The notes beneath the pieces were generated by a model that searched no databases, was not told where the DNA came from, and was given only the letters and a program-made list of their open reading frames with translations. The position numbers and the translations under genes were made by a program. From Akkermansia muciniphila (lineage in GTDB: Bacteria; Verrucomicrobiota; Verrucomicrobiia; Verrucomicrobiales; Akkermansiaceae): a DNA stretch of 39,633 nt. Shown here in pieces: positions 8,262 through 18,604 of the stretch (the stretch's first letter is position 1; each line of letters opens with the position of its first letter). Where the stretch lies: assembly GCA_945873305.1 (NCBI GenBank), contig CAMCCX010000019.1, forward strand, positions 1 to 39,633, given 5' to 3'.

Positions 8262-8609
8262 ATGCCCGCAGTGAACAGTGATCCAGCACCCATGAACCCG
8301 GCGAACTTCTTGAAAATGGCCCACGGCGATTTGGCCGGGCTGCGCGAGCTGGCGTTCGATTATTTCAACGACACCCGCCGCCAAATGACCGGCTGGTTGG
8401 CGCTGGTGGAAGCGGGGAATTTCAAACAACTCCGGGACGACCTGCATCGCTGCAAAGGAGGCGCGTCGCTCTTCGGACTGGAGCGGATCGTCGCCCTGAT
8501 CGGTTCCTGCGAGAGCGCGTCGGCGCTCGAGGAGCGCGGCTTCGACCTCACCAGTTTTGAAATGGAACTCACCGAAGCGGAACGTGCCGTGATGGCGATG
8601 ACGGCTTGA
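8262..8609 (+). CDS. Stand-alone Hpt (histidine phosphotransfer) domain protein
   Basis: 115 residues from the ATG at 8262; an ATG at 8292 is a possible start that gives 105. The Hpt motif is LHRCKGGASLFGLERI, with the phospho-accepting histidine at residue 62 (HxxKGxxxxxG), flanked by helices as in single-domain Hpt proteins. These accept phosphate from a receiver domain and hand it to another in multistep phosphorelays. No sensor kinase or receiver gene is nearby, so its partners must be elsewhere. The stop overlaps a possible TTG of the next frame; the next gene starts 8 bases downstream. Confidence 0.8.
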   Translation: MPAVNSDPAPMNPANFLKMAHGDLAGLRELAFDYFNDTRRQMTGWLALVEAGNFKQLRDDLHRCKGGASLFGLERIVALIGSCESASALEERGFDLTSFEMELTEAERAVMAMTA

Positions 8610-8617
8610 CCGGCACG

Positions 8618-9100
8618 ATGGCAGCCACGATTCAATCCCCCGAGAAAGAACTGCGATTCACGCGTTCCGGCCAGGCCGGGTTGTTCTGGATGACCGCCGC
8701 CGTGTCCGCATCGGTCGGGATCACGATGCTGGCGACGTCGATTTACCGCGACATCAATCCCGAGTTGCCGCACCCGGCGTGGGCGGCGCTGCCGTTGGTT
8801 CTCGCGCTGGTCATGGCCCGCGCGGCCGTGCGGCTGACGCGCCACGCCTACCTGATTCTAACGCCGCTGGGGATCGAGATTTTCCCGTTCTTCCGGCCCG
8901 CCGCCGGGATGCGGCTGGTCACCTGGCAGGAAATCCACCACGCGGAGGTGAATGAAAAAAACACGCGGCTGACCCTGCATCACGATCCCGAAAAAACCTC
9001 GGGCATCCATCTCTCGCTCACCCCGATTCGCGCGGACCGGCGGAGCTTGCTTGCCAAGGCCGTGCTCGGGCGGCTATCTCCCGCCAGCCCCAACAGCTGA
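8618..9100 (+). CDS. Membrane protein with PH-like cytoplasmic domain, unknown function
   Basis: 160 residues from the ATG at 8618. Two hydrophobic segments (about residues 23-41 and 54-72) are followed by a soluble domain whose strands (AYLILTPLGIEIFPFF, then LVTWQEIHHAEV, then TRLTLHHD) look like the bacterial PH (YdbT/DUF304-type) fold. That assignment rests on pattern only. It is closely spaced between the Hpt gene and the YbjN-like gene, so the three may form an operon. Confidence 0.6.
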   Translation: MAATIQSPEKELRFTRSGQAGLFWMTAAVSASVGITMLATSIYRDINPELPHPAWAALPLVLALVMARAAVRLTRHAYLILTPLGIEIFPFFRPAAGMRLVTWQEIHHAEVNEKNTRLTLHHDPEKTSGIHLSLTPIRADRRSLLAKAVLGRLSPASPNS

Positions 9101-9107
9101 AACTCCC

Positions 9108-9623
9108 ATGCGCTCCCATTCCCGACAAATCCTCACCGTCGAAGAAACCTTCGGCCAAAACGGCTGGCATTGCGAACTCGTCGAGGGCCGGGATGTCCTC
9201 CGCGCCGGCTTCGACGCCCACCACACGCGCATCGATCTCATCGCCCAGGCCTATCCGCAGCTCAACGCGCTGGTCGTCGTTTCCGAATCGCCGCTTCATC
9301 TCGATGAAGCGCACTTGCCCAAAGTCCTCGAACTGCTCGCCCGCGCCAACAAGCCGCTAACACTCGGTGGCTTCGAGTATGATCTGGACCGCGAGTTCCT
9401 GGTCTTCCGCATCACCAATCTCTTCGAGCGCGAGAAATTCGACAGCGACATCATTTCCTCGATGGTCCATTGCGCGATCGCCGAGCTCGACCGGATCACG
9501 CCCTACGCCGCCATCGTCCGCGACACGCCCGCCGACTTGCTAGACGACCTCGACCTCGGCCGCCTGCTGATGCGCGAGGACATCATCCCGCCCGTGCCGG
9601 GGGATGAGGAAGAGGAGTATTGA
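9108..9623 (+). CDS. YbjN-domain protein (type III secretion chaperone-like fold)
   Basis: 171 residues from the ATG at 9108; the frame is open further upstream but that part overlaps the previous gene. The domain shows the YbjN pattern: ILTVEETFGQNGW at the start, strands LRAGFDAHHTRIDLIA and LNALVVVSES, a helix VLELLARANKPLTLGGFEYD, the strand FLVFRITNLFE and a final long helix. YbjN proteins are linked to sensory and stress responses but have no defined activity. The acidic tail DEEEEY is unusual. It is probably co-transcribed with the preceding gene, 7 bases away. Confidence 0.65.
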   Translation: MRSHSRQILTVEETFGQNGWHCELVEGRDVLRAGFDAHHTRIDLIAQAYPQLNALVVVSESPLHLDEAHLPKVLELLARANKPLTLGGFEYDLDREFLVFRITNLFEREKFDSDIISSMVHCAIAELDRITPYAAIVRDTPADLLDDLDLGRLLMREDIIPPVPGDEEEEY

Positions 9624-9691
9624 AACCGCGCCCAGCAGCCCTTCCCACTGCATTGACAGCCATCAAAGCCTGACCCAACTTGCAGAGCGTC

Positions 9692-10345
9692 ATGAAACTC
9701 AAACTACTCTCCGTATTGGCCACCGTCTTGTGCAGTGCCGCCGCCACCGCCGCTGATGAGTGGACATCGATGTTCAACGGGAAGGACCTGAGCGGTTGGA
9801 AATCCAACGCCGCCAGCGAGAACCAACCCGCCGGTGTCTTCAGCGTGAAGGACGGCGAACTCATCGTCAGCGGCGGGCGCGCGCACCTCTTCTATGTCGG
9901 CGCGGACGGCAATGCGAAGTTCAAGAATTTCGAATTCAAAGCGAAGGTCAAAACGACGCCGAACGCTAACAGCGGCATCTATCTCCACACCCGGTTTCAG
10001 GAAAAGGGTTGGCCCGGCGCGGGCTATGAGTGCCAGGTCAACGCGACCCACTCCGACCGCAAGAAGACCGGCGGACTCTACGCCGTCGCCGACGTGATGG
10101 ACAACGCGCCTAACCAAGACGGCGAGTGGTTTGACTATGCGATCAAGGTCGAGGGCAAGCACATCGTCATTTCAATCAACGGCAAGGTGACCACCGATTG
10201 GACCGAGCCCGCGGATTGGGATCCGGCCAAGACGCTCTCCAACATGCCGGGTCGCAAACTCGGAGAAGGCACCATCGCGATTCAGGGCCACGACCCGAAA
10301 AGCGTGATCCACTACAAGGATCTTTTCATCAAGGCGCTGCCATAA
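9692..10345 (+). CDS. Exported DUF1080 (3-keto-disaccharide hydrolase-like) protein
   Basis: 217 residues from the ATG at 9692, which starts a Sec signal (KLKLLSVLATVLCSAAATAA). The rest is one DUF1080 jelly-roll domain: WTSMFNGKDLSGWK at its start, then FSVKDGELIVSGG, NFEFKAKVKTTPNANSGIYL, and GEWFDYAIKVEGKHIVISING. This domain is very abundant in Verrucomicrobiota and Planctomycetota; some members hydrolyse 3-keto-glycosides made by Gfo/Idh/MocA dehydrogenases. It sits ahead of two sugar-isomerase-type genes, consistent with saccharide breakdown, though no dehydrogenase is visible here. Confidence 0.85.
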   Translation: MKLKLLSVLATVLCSAAATAADEWTSMFNGKDLSGWKSNAASENQPAGVFSVKDGELIVSGGRAHLFYVGADGNAKFKNFEFKAKVKTTPNANSGIYLHTRFQEKGWPGAGYECQVNATHSDRKKTGGLYAVADVMDNAPNQDGEWFDYAIKVEGKHIVISINGKVTTDWTEPADWDPAKTLSNMPGRKLGEGTIAIQGHDPKSVIHYKDLFIKALP

Positions 10346-10423
10346 AGCCGACCTGCACTCCGCGGGCCGGAATCGGTGAATTTCAAACTTCCCCCGGCGG
10401 AGGCCCCGCATTTTACTTCGCCC

Positions 10424-11440
10424 ATGCCCGCGAAATTCGCTCTCAAACCCAGTGTCCAACTCGGCGTCGTGCCGACTCATCTCAAATTCGTCGGTGGCCT
10501 CCTCCCCGACGAAAACGGCAAATTCCCCCGCGATGCCGACGGAGTGCTGCGGGTCGTCGCCGGGATGAGGGAGCTTTGCGAGATTTCCCCGGTCAAGATG
10601 AGCATCGTGCAGATCTCATACTTCGCCTCCGCCGATGCGGCGGATGTCGCGGAACTGGTCAAAAGCCTCAAGGCGCTGGATCTGGAGGTCCACCTCATCA
10701 TCATGGTCGGCGGCGCGAACCCGATGAACCCGGCGGACGAGGACGCGGTGGTCGCGCAGTTGGTGCCATCGGTCAAGGTCGCCATCAGCCACGGCGTCCG
10801 CTACGTTTCCTCGACCTCCATCGAGGAATGGATGAGCGCGGATCAGCCCCGCGAAGGCGCGGAATTCGACGCGGCGGTCGCTCAAAACGTGAAGCTCCAC
10901 CTGCGGGTTTACGAGGAAGCCGGCATCGCGGGATCGTGTGTGGAAAGCTGGGGCATCGAGTTTTTGCGGCCCGGCGAGTTCAAAACCTTCACCAACCTCG
11001 ACCGCGCCTGGTCGGTCGTGAAAGCGGCCAACGCGGCGCTCGGGAAAAAGTTTTTCAAGCTGCTGGTGGATGCGGCGCATTGCGGCGACTCCGGCCTGTC
11101 GATTCCCGAAAACCAAGCGCTCATCGCCCGGATCGCGGCGGCGGGTGAGTTAGGGGCATTTCACGCTTCGGCGAAGACCACGCGCGGCTGCTTGTCCACG
11201 GACGACGGCTGGATCGGCGCGCTGCTCACCGCGGCGGCCAAGACCGGCGAGCTGCGGCATGTTTTTGTGGAAGTCTTCGACCACACGGACGCGGCGTTGG
11301 AATTGTTACGACAGCTCGAACCCGGCCACGGCATCGACACCCGCGACGGCCGGAGCTACGCGGAAGTGACCGCGGACGGGCTCGGCGACATCGCCCGCCG
11401 TCTCAACAATCTAGCCGCCCGCGGGTTTCTCAACGCCTGA
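10424..11440 (+). CDS. Sugar phosphate isomerase/epimerase-like TIM barrel
   Basis: 338 residues from the ATG at 10424; a GTG at 10376 would add 16. Alternating strands and helices fit the xylose-isomerase-like TIM barrel. The metal-site pattern can be followed: Glu in SCVESWGIEFL, Asp and His in LLVDAAHCGDSG, His in GAFHASAKTTRG, and Glu in VFVEVFDHTD. Substrate is unknown; such proteins isomerise or epimerise sugars, keto-sugars or inositols. The next gene, a mutarotase-like protein, begins 6 bases downstream, so the pair is surely co-transcribed. Confidence 0.7.
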   Translation: MPAKFALKPSVQLGVVPTHLKFVGGLLPDENGKFPRDADGVLRVVAGMRELCEISPVKMSIVQISYFASADAADVAELVKSLKALDLEVHLIIMVGGANPMNPADEDAVVAQLVPSVKVAISHGVRYVSSTSIEEWMSADQPREGAEFDAAVAQNVKLHLRVYEEAGIAGSCVESWGIEFLRPGEFKTFTNLDRAWSVVKAANAALGKKFFKLLVDAAHCGDSGLSIPENQALIARIAAAGELGAFHASAKTTRGCLSTDDGWIGALLTAAAKTGELRHVFVEVFDHTDAALELLRQLEPGHGIDTRDGRSYAEVTADGLGDIARRLNNLAARGFLNA

Positions 11441-11446
11441 TCCGCC

Positions 11447-12535
11447 ATGCACCTTGTCCACGGCGAGCCGTCGTTTCACCTAGCAACTCCGGAGCTCGAT
11501 CTGGACGTCACCGCGCGCGGCGGGCATCTCGCGCCGGTCGTTTTCCATCTGCCAGGCCGCGACGTCTCACCTTACGCGCTCGCGCCGTGGGAGCCCGCGG
11601 AGTTCCCGGAAATCCCGCCGCTACTCTCCGTGCTGCGCGGGGATTTCCTCTGCATTCCCTTCGGCGGACAAGTCGATGGCCCACCGCACGGAGAGTCTGC
11701 GAACGGCGAGTGGAGCCTGCTCGCGAAGGACGGGAATTCACTTCATCTCACCATGGATGCCGGTGGCCATTTCGAGAAAATCCTCTCCATTCGCGCGGGT
11801 CAGCATGCCGTATTTTGTGAGCACCGGATTTCCGGTCTGGGGGGCGATTTCAATTATGGCAACCACCCGATTCTCGATCTTTCAGGATTGTCGGAAAACG
11901 TCGGACGCGTCACGGTGAGCCCGTTTCGCTGGGCGTCGGTCTTCCCCGGCGCGTTTTCAAATCCGGCCGCCGGGGAAACCCAGGCGCTGGCCGAGGGCGC
12001 GCGATTCACCGACCTGCGGGCAGTGCCACTCGCCGCCGGTGGCACGACGGACCTCACAAAATACCCCGCACGGGCCGGCAATGATGATCTCGTGATGATG
12101 GTCAGCGAAGCCGCCACACCCGAGCAGCCCTTCGCCTGGTCCGCGGCCGTGCTCGATGGCTATGTGTGGTTTTCCCTGAAAAATCCGGCGGATTTTCCCG
12201 CCACGATGTTCTGGCTCTCCAACGGCGGACGGACGGCACCCCCTTGGAATGGCCGCCACGTCGGGCGCATCGGAATCGAGGAAGTCTGCTCGTATTTCGC
12301 CAATGGAGTGGATGTCTCGCGCCAGGACCTACTCGCGGCGGAGGAAATTCCCACCACACGCCATTTCAAGCGCGATGAAGTGGTTTCCCTCAAAACGATC
12401 CAAGCGGTGGCTGCCGTAGGTCCGGATTTCGGCGCAGTTTCAAAGATCCTCCCTGCGGGCGACGATTGCCTGACGCTAACCGGCGACTCAGGCGCGTCGA
12501 TCATGGTGCCGATCGACTGGAGATTCCTGCTCTGA
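11447..12535 (+). CDS. Galactose mutarotase-like protein (putative aldose 1-epimerase family)
   Basis: 362 residues with mostly beta structure. The text ARGGHLAPVVFHL near the start, LRGDFLCIPFGGQ at about residues 64-76, and HGESANGEWSL just after it resemble the strand order and the HG-x-x-x-x-x-W block of the mutarotase fold. The usual catalytic Glu near the C-terminus is not certain (candidates are in GIEEVCSYF). I do not assign a substrate. It directly follows the TIM-barrel gene. Confidence 0.5.
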   Translation: MHLVHGEPSFHLATPELDLDVTARGGHLAPVVFHLPGRDVSPYALAPWEPAEFPEIPPLLSVLRGDFLCIPFGGQVDGPPHGESANGEWSLLAKDGNSLHLTMDAGGHFEKILSIRAGQHAVFCEHRISGLGGDFNYGNHPILDLSGLSENVGRVTVSPFRWASVFPGAFSNPAAGETQALAEGARFTDLRAVPLAAGGTTDLTKYPARAGNDDLVMMVSEAATPEQPFAWSAAVLDGYVWFSLKNPADFPATMFWLSNGGRTAPPWNGRHVGRIGIEEVCSYFANGVDVSRQDLLAAEEIPTTRHFKRDEVVSLKTIQAVAAVGPDFGAVSKILPAGDDCLTLTGDSGASIMVPIDWRFLL

Positions 12536-12577
12536 AACGCCCGGACATATCCATTCTTGCCCTCGACAAATCAATGC

Positions 12578-12607
12578 TTGCCAGCCAAATCGCGACTTCG
12601 GATACAT
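12578..12607 (+). promoter_or_regulatory. Candidate sigma-70-type promoter before the PMI-like gene
   Basis: In the 125-base gap 12536..12660, TTGCCA at 12578..12583 is separated by 17 bases from GATACAT at 12601..12607. The -35 is good, the -10 is weak. It would give a leader of about 45-50 bases before the ATG at 12661. Support is positional only. Confidence 0.3.
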
Positions 12608-12660
12608 CTTGCGATAGATCAAATTGTCACTGCCGTATTCACACGACCTTTTAAGAACTC

Positions 12661-13923
12661 ATGAGCAATCCTCTCACCACCGCCGACCTGTCCACCACGT
12701 CCACGAATCTCAAAGCCCTCATCGACGGCCACCTCGAAGACACCGGCGGACTCCTGCGCCTCTCGCCCACCTGGGTCCCCCGCTCTTTCCTGCAACCCGG
12801 CCTGCGCATCAAGCTCCACCCGGACGACACCTACGCCTACGGCCTCAACCGTGGCGGCATCGATGAACGCTGGTTCGGCTCGACCACCGAGACCGCCAAC
12901 GAGGGCCGCGCCGCCGATGAAGGACTCTCCTACGTCGTCGTCGGCAACGAGCGCTTCACCCTGCGCGACGCCATCGCCGAGTCCGGCGCGGGCATCATCG
13001 GCAAGACGATGTGGGACAAATACGGGAAATGGCCGGTTTACTCGAAGTTCTTCGACAACATGGGCCCCATCCCGCACCACATGCACCAGAGCGCCGAGCA
13101 GGCCGCGCTGGTCGGCCAAGAGGGAAAACCGGAGTCCTACTACTTCCCGCCGCAGCACAACAACGTCGGCAACAATTTCCCCTACACCTTCATGGGCTTC
13201 GAGCCCGGCACCACCCGCGACCAGGTCCGCAAGTGCATCGCCAACTGGAACAAGGGAGAAAACGGCATCCTCGATCTATCCAAAGCCTATCGCCTCAAGG
13301 TCGGCACCGGCTGGCTCATCGACCCCTGCATCCTCCACGCCCCCGGCTCGCTCTGCACCTACGAACCGCAATGGGGATCCGACGTCTTCGGCATGTATCA
13401 GAATCTCGTCGAAGGCCGCGAAGTGCCCTGGTCATTGCTCGTGAAGGACATGCCCAAGGACAAGCACCAGGACATCGATTTCATCATCGACCAGCTCGAC
13501 TGGGAGAAAAACGTGGACCCTAACTTCAAGGACAACCACTACCTCGAACCCGTCACCGCCGAGAAGGGCGAGGGCTACCACGACAAGTGGATCGTCTATG
13601 GAAAAGTCGATGGCTTCCAATACTTCACCGCCAAGGAAATCACCGTGGAGCCCGGCCAGACCGTCACCATCAAGGACAACGGCGCCTACTCGCTCATCGT
13701 CGTGCAAGGCGAGGGCTTCGCCAACAAGCTCCGCCTCAACTGCCCGAAACTCCTGCGCTTCAACGAGCTCGCCAACGACGAGTTCTTCTGCACCGAGTCC
13801 GCCGCCCAGCAAGGTGTCACCTTCAAAAACACCTCCCTCACCGAGCCGCTGGTGGCGCTCCGCTACTTCGGACCAGAAGTGAATCCAAACGCCCCAGCCA
13901 TGGGAGCCTACAAAAACCAATAA
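12661..13923 (+). CDS. Type I mannose-6-phosphate isomerase-like cupin protein
   Basis: 420 residues. The cupin metal centre of type I phosphomannose isomerases can be traced: [14 protein letters not shown] corresponds to the QVHPDD motif, MHQSAEQA and GKPESYYF hold the next ligands, and [15 protein letters not shown] with WGSD after it corresponds to the VPAGxxHA...E.Q..SD segment. A second cupin-like half follows from about residue 320 ([16 protein letters not shown]). The first motif has Lys in place of the usual Gln, so the substrate may not be mannose 6-phosphate. Unusual for the family is the stretch IPHHMHQ, rich in histidine. The downstream TIM-barrel gene lies 46 bases away and probably shares the transcript. 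Confidence 0.65.
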   Translation: MSNPLTTADLSTTSTNLKALIDGHLEDTGGLLRLSPTWVPRSFLQPGLRIKLHPDDTYAYGLNRGGIDERWFGSTTETANEGRAADEGLSYVVVGNERFTLRDAIAESGAGIIGKTMWDKYGKWPVYSKFFDNMGPIPHHMHQSAEQAALVGQEGKPESYYFPPQHNNVGNNFPYTFMGFEPGTTRDQVRKCIANWNKGENGILDLSKAYRLKVGTGWLIDPCILHAPGSLCTYEPQWGSDVFGMYQNLVEGREVPWSLLVKDMPKDKHQDIDFIIDQLDWEKNVDPNFKDNHYLEPVTAEKGEGYHDKWIVYGKVDGFQYFTAKEITVEPGQTVTIKDNGAYSLIVVQGEGFANKLRLNCPKLLRFNELANDEFFCTESAAQQGVTFKNTSLTEPLVALRYFGPEVNPNAPAMGAYKNQ

Positions 13924-13969
13924 GTCCCATAGGACCTATAATACCTATCTTCATCAACCCAAGCACACC

Positions 13970-14971
13970 ATGAAACTTCACAACGCCATGTGGCCCGGTC
14001 TCGTCGGCAAAGAACCCGGCACCGACCACCCTCCCATCTCCCTCGAACACATGCTCGAGCTCACCGTCGCCGCCGAGGTGGACGGCCGCAAGTTCGACGG
14101 CATCGACTACTTCCTCTTCCACCCGCACACCGACCCCGACGCATCGGAATCCGACATCCGGAAAATCGCCGACCTCATCGCCAGCCACAACCTCAAGGTC
14201 GGCTCGCTCGTCGCGCCGATCTGGCCCGGCACCGTCGGCGACGCCGCCATGGGCGATGCCGAAGCGCGCCGCAAGTTCGTGCTCGCCGTCGAGAAAGCCT
14301 GCCGTATTGCCAAGATCTTCAACGAGCACGGTGTCCGCGAATACGGCGTCATCCGCATCGACTCCGCCAGCTCCGTCACCGACTGGGCGAAGGACCCCGC
14401 CGGAAACACCCGGAAGATTGCCGAGACCTTCCGCGAAGCCGGCAAGGTCGCGGAACAACACGGCGAGCGCCTCGCCGCCGAAGGCGAAATCTGTTGGGGC
14501 GGCATGCACTCGTGGAAGGCCATGCTCGACACCCTCGAAGCGACCGGCATGCCGAACACAGTCGGCTTCCAAGCCGACCTCGCCCACACCTATCTCTACC
14601 TGATGGGCTACAACGCCCCGGAAGCCGCGCTCCTCAAGGAAGGCTACACCGAGGAAGAATTCTGGGCCGCCTACACCACCATGACCGACGCGCTGCGCCC
14701 GTGGACCTTCGACTTCCACGTCGCCCAGAACGACGGCACCGTGCACGGCACCGGCTCCCACGACAAGACCGGCCGCCATTGCCTCGCCGACGATCCGAAC
14801 GGCAAACTCGACATCCCCCGCGCCTCCGCCTACTGGCTCAAGGACGCCGCCTCGCGCGGCATGAAGCACATCTGTTGGGACGGTTGCATGTTCTCCAACG
14901 AAGTCCTCGAAACCCCATCCACCTGGCAACACATCCTCGAAGCCATGATCAAAGTGGATCAGGCTCTGTGA
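13970..14971 (+). CDS. Sugar isomerase/epimerase-like TIM barrel protein
   Basis: 333 residues, a second xylose-isomerase-type barrel, not obviously close to the one at 10424. Metal-site candidates are Glu in [15 protein letters not shown], Asp and His in [13 protein letters not shown], His in [14 protein letters not shown] and Asp in HICWDGCMF. The sequence [14 protein letters not shown] early in the barrel fits strand 2. With the preceding PMI-like cupin it forms a two-gene unit that probably handles one sugar or its phosphate; the sugar cannot be named from sequence. Confidence 0.7.
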   Translation: MKLHNAMWPGLVGKEPGTDHPPISLEHMLELTVAAEVDGRKFDGIDYFLFHPHTDPDASESDIRKIADLIASHNLKVGSLVAPIWPGTVGDAAMGDAEARRKFVLAVEKACRIAKIFNEHGVREYGVIRIDSASSVTDWAKDPAGNTRKIAETFREAGKVAEQHGERLAAEGEICWGGMHSWKAMLDTLEATGMPNTVGFQADLAHTYLYLMGYNAPEAALLKEGYTEEEFWAAYTTMTDALRPWTFDFHVAQNDGTVHGTGSHDKTGRHCLADDPNGKLDIPRASAYWLKDAASRGMKHICWDGCMFSNEVLETPSTWQHILEAMIKVDQAL

Positions 14972-14998
14972 ATAAGATGCAACCGATTTTTGGACCGT

Positions 14999-15086
14999 TT
15001 ATGGTTTAGTTAGGAGAGCGGAGTGTTTCCGGTGGTTGTTATAGTAGGCGTCGATGTAGTCGTAGCGAGCGCGCCTTGCCCCCACA
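14999..15086 (-). pseudogene. Relic of an IS3-type transposase C-terminus
   Basis: Read on the minus strand, this 88-base stretch ends in a stop at 14999 and translates to a C-terminal end with YIDAYYNNHRKHSALL. That is the closing part of the integrase core of IS3-family OrfB transposases (Y-I-x-x-x-Y-N-x-x-R-x-H-S-x-L). No start, no upstream catalytic region and no paired inverted repeats are present, so it is a remnant of a lost element. It lies between the sugar-isomerase gene and the terminator of gap. Confidence 0.6.
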
Positions 15087-15118
15087 AAAAAACGGCAGCC
15101 CTCGCGGACTGCCGTTTT
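15086..15118 (-). terminator. Rho-independent terminator of gap
   Basis: A 10-bp perfect stem (AAAACGGCAG and CTGCCGTTTT) with a 10-base loop lies at 15089..15118. On the minus strand the stem is followed by an uninterrupted run of T. It sits 26 bases past the stop of the GAPDH gene. Confidence 0.85.
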
Positions 15119-15143
15119 CAGCTTAATTTCTAGCGTGCGGAAA

Positions 15144-16259
<1,116 letters not shown>

Positions 16260-16314
16260 TCAATCTTCGGGGTCAAAACCATGAAAATTCGTGGAATCCG
16301 CGGGATTTCCCGAC

Positions 16315-16349
16315 GAAAAAGCGGACCTTCCATTTCGGGAGATCCGCTT
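16315..16349 (-). terminator. Probable Rho-independent terminator of the small lipoprotein gene
   Basis: An inverted repeat AAGCGGA/TCCGCTT (16319..16349) with a 17-base loop is followed on the minus strand by TTTT. It lies 42 bases beyond the stop of the lipoprotein gene. Confidence 0.55.
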
Positions 16350-16390
16350 GCTTGCGCGACGCGGTCCGCATGGAACCGCCGATTTGGGAA

Positions 16391-16720
16391 CTATTCGGGA
16401 GGAACGGTTTCCTTGAGCTTGTCGGCCGCTTTCTCCGCGGCTTCGGCCGCTTCATTCAAGGCTTTCGCCGCGGCGTCCTTGGTGGCGTCGGTGACCTCGG
16501 CGGCCTTTTCCTTGGCCTTCTCGCCGGCTTCTTCCATCGCCGCTTTCGCGTCGGATTTTGCTTCATCCAGCTTTTTGTCGGCGTCCTTGGCCATGTCCTT
16601 CATGCCTTCAGCCATCTGCTCGGCGCCGGCTTCCATTTTCTCGGTGGCGGTTTTCTTCGCCTCGCAGGCAGCGAACATGACGGGCAGGGCGAGCGCGGGA
16701 ATCCAAAGTTTGATTTTCAT
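16391..16720 (-). CDS. Small Ala/Lys/Glu-rich helical lipoprotein
   Basis: 109 residues. The first 19 form a lipoprotein signal (KIKLWIPALALPVMFAAC, lipobox FAAC). The remaining 90 are almost entirely Ala, Lys, Glu, Asp and Met and would form a long amphipathic helix or coiled coil, with repeating motifs such as AEKAADKLKE. The composition resembles LEA-like or YtxH/entericidin-type stress proteins, but that is not a specific homology. It is the only gene between two terminator or promoter regions, so it is probably transcribed alone. Confidence 0.75.
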   Translation of the reverse strand: MKIKLWIPALALPVMFAACEAKKTATEKMEAGAEQMAEGMKDMAKDADKKLDEAKSDAKAAMEEAGEKAKEKAAEVTDATKDAAAKALNEAAEAAEKAADKLKETVPPE

Positions 16721-16867
16721 GATGTTGGTTGGTTAATCGTAACGATTTTGGCCTTGGCCAAACTGGAAGATAACTGATCCGGATGACTTGTCAAAGAATC
16801 GAATTTCCGCCGATTGGCTAGAGATTTCACGGTTTACGGGACACCGCAACCTGCCAAGATCGCGCGC

Positions 16868-18598
16868 GTGCACCCACCTGAAAAACGCCGCGCCGGCATC
16901 CTGATTCCCGCATTCACCCCACGCCGCGAGGGCGACCTCGGGATCGGCGACACGCTGGCCTTGCGGGAATGGATCGACTGGGCCGCGGAGCACCAGGTGG
17001 GATTCATCCAGCTCCTGCCGATCAATGAAAACGGCACCGAGGAGAGTCCTTACAGCGCGATTTCCTCGGTCGCGCTGGATCCGATCTACCTGGCCTGCGA
17101 GACCTCGGAAATCCCGGGTCTAAAGGAAGCTGACATCGCGCTGGCGCGGGATCACTTGCAAGGCGCGCTGACGTCGCCGCTGGTGAATTACCCGGCGGTG
17201 CGAAGCGCGAAACGCAATCTGCTGGAATTGGCGTGGTCGAGATTTGATCAGGCGGATTCCGCGCTTGCGGAGGAGTTCGCGCGGTTCAAGAAACAGGAAC
17301 ACGACTGGCTGGCCGACTATTGCCTGTTTCGCTATCTGATGGAACGCCACGGCGAAAATCTGACTTGGGACAAATGGCCGGATGCTTGCCGGACGCCGAA
17401 AAAGGCCCGCGAATTCATCGGCAAACAACACGCGCGGGACGCGGCCGTGGTGGATGACCGGCTCGGGTTTTTCGCGTTCGTGCAATGGCTGTGTTTCCGC
17501 CAATGGCTGGCCCTGCGCGCCCACGCGGACCTCCGCGGCGTGAAACTGATGGGCGACGTGCCCATCGGGATCAGCTGGCATTCAAGCGACGTGTTTTTCA
17601 ACCAAGGGGACTTCCACCTCGACTGGTGCGGCGGCTCGCCGTCGGAGGGAAACAGCCAGGACGACCCGTTTTTCCAACAATGGGGACAGAACTGGGGCAT
17701 CCCGCTCTACCGCTGGGATCACATGCAGGCGAACGGCTTCAGCTGGTGGAAAAAGCGGATCGCGCGGCTGACCCGGATTTTCCAAATCTTCCGGCTCGAC
17801 CACATTCTCGGGTTCTATCGCATTTACGCCTTCCCGTGGCGGCCCGAGCGCAACCCCGAATTCATCGGGCTCAACCACGAGCAGGCGGCGGCGATCAACG
17901 GCGGACGCCTGCCCCGCTGGTTCCTGCGGCCTGACGACACGGTCGAAAACAAAGCCGCCAACCGCGACGACGGCGACATCCGGCTGCGCGCCGTTCTAGC
18001 AGCGGCAAAGGATTGCGAAGTCATCGCGGAGGACCTCGGCTGGGTGCCCGCATACGTCCGCCCGCACCTCGCGGACCTCGGGATCACCGGCTATCGGATT
18101 CCGCACTGGGATTGCAACGAGCACGGCCACCCCACTCCCGGCAACGCGTTTCCGGAAAACTCCTTCGCCACTTATTCCACCCACGACCACCATCCGATCA
18201 ACGGGATCTGGCGCGGCTGCCTGGCAGTGATCAAACAGCACCAGGAAAACCCAACAGAACAATCCGGCTGGGCCGTGGGCGGCGCGCAGAACACGCTGCG
18301 GATCCTCGCCGAGTTCGCCGCAGTGCCGATAGGCGACCACGCGCCGTGGCCGCCCTTCACCGAAGGCGTCCGGCTGCGGCTCATCAAAGCGCTGTTCGCT
18401 TCTAACTCGCGCTACGCCGCCTTGATGATCACCGAGCTCTTCAACCTCGACGAGCAGTTCAACCACCCGGGCACTTGCGGCGGGGAAAACTGGCGCTTCC
18501 GGCTGCCGTGGACCCTCGACGAGATCCGGGCGGATCGTGAACTGGAAGAAAGCGGCCAGAAACTCGCCAACCTCATCAGCATCACCCGGCGGGGTTGA
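16868..18598 (+). CDS. malQ: 4-alpha-glucanotransferase (amylomaltase)
   Basis: 576 residues from the GTG at 16868; an in-frame TTG at 16814 would add 18 residues not expected for the family. GH77 landmarks occur in order: RRAGILIPAF, LGIGDT, QLLPINENGTEESPYSAISS, LMGDVPIGISWHSSDVF, then FRLDHILGFYRIYAFP holding the catalytic nucleophile Asp, VIAEDLGWVP with the acid/base Glu, and THDHHPINGIW with the stabilising Asp. It transfers glucan segments between maltodextrins in glycogen and maltose metabolism. No other glycogen genes are adjacent. It converges on the moaE-MOSC gene with a gap of 6 bases. Confidence 0.94.
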   Translation: MHPPEKRRAGILIPAFTPRREGDLGIGDTLALREWIDWAAEHQVGFIQLLPINENGTEESPYSAISSVALDPIYLACETSEIPGLKEADIALARDHLQGALTSPLVNYPAVRSAKRNLLELAWSRFDQADSALAEEFARFKKQEHDWLADYCLFRYLMERHGENLTWDKWPDACRTPKKAREFIGKQHARDAAVVDDRLGFFAFVQWLCFRQWLALRAHADLRGVKLMGDVPIGISWHSSDVFFNQGDFHLDWCGGSPSEGNSQDDPFFQQWGQNWGIPLYRWDHMQANGFSWWKKRIARLTRIFQIFRLDHILGFYRIYAFPWRPERNPEFIGLNHEQAAAINGGRLPRWFLRPDDTVENKAANRDDGDIRLRAVLAAAKDCEVIAEDLGWVPAYVRPHLADLGITGYRIPHWDCNEHGHPTPGNAFPENSFATYSTHDHHPINGIWRGCLAVIKQHQENPTEQSGWAVGGAQNTLRILAEFAAVPIGDHAPWPPFTEGVRLRLIKALFASNSRYAALMITELFNLDEQFNHPGTCGGENWRFRLPWTLDEIRADRELEESGQKLANLISITRRG

Positions 18599-18604
18599 GC
18601 AAGT

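Noticed and set aside
13838-14932. Long minus-strand frame opposite the TIM-barrel gene
   Set aside because: Glycine/valine-rich composition typical of the reverse complement of a GC-rich gene; the plus-strand gene has clear sugar-isomerase motifs.
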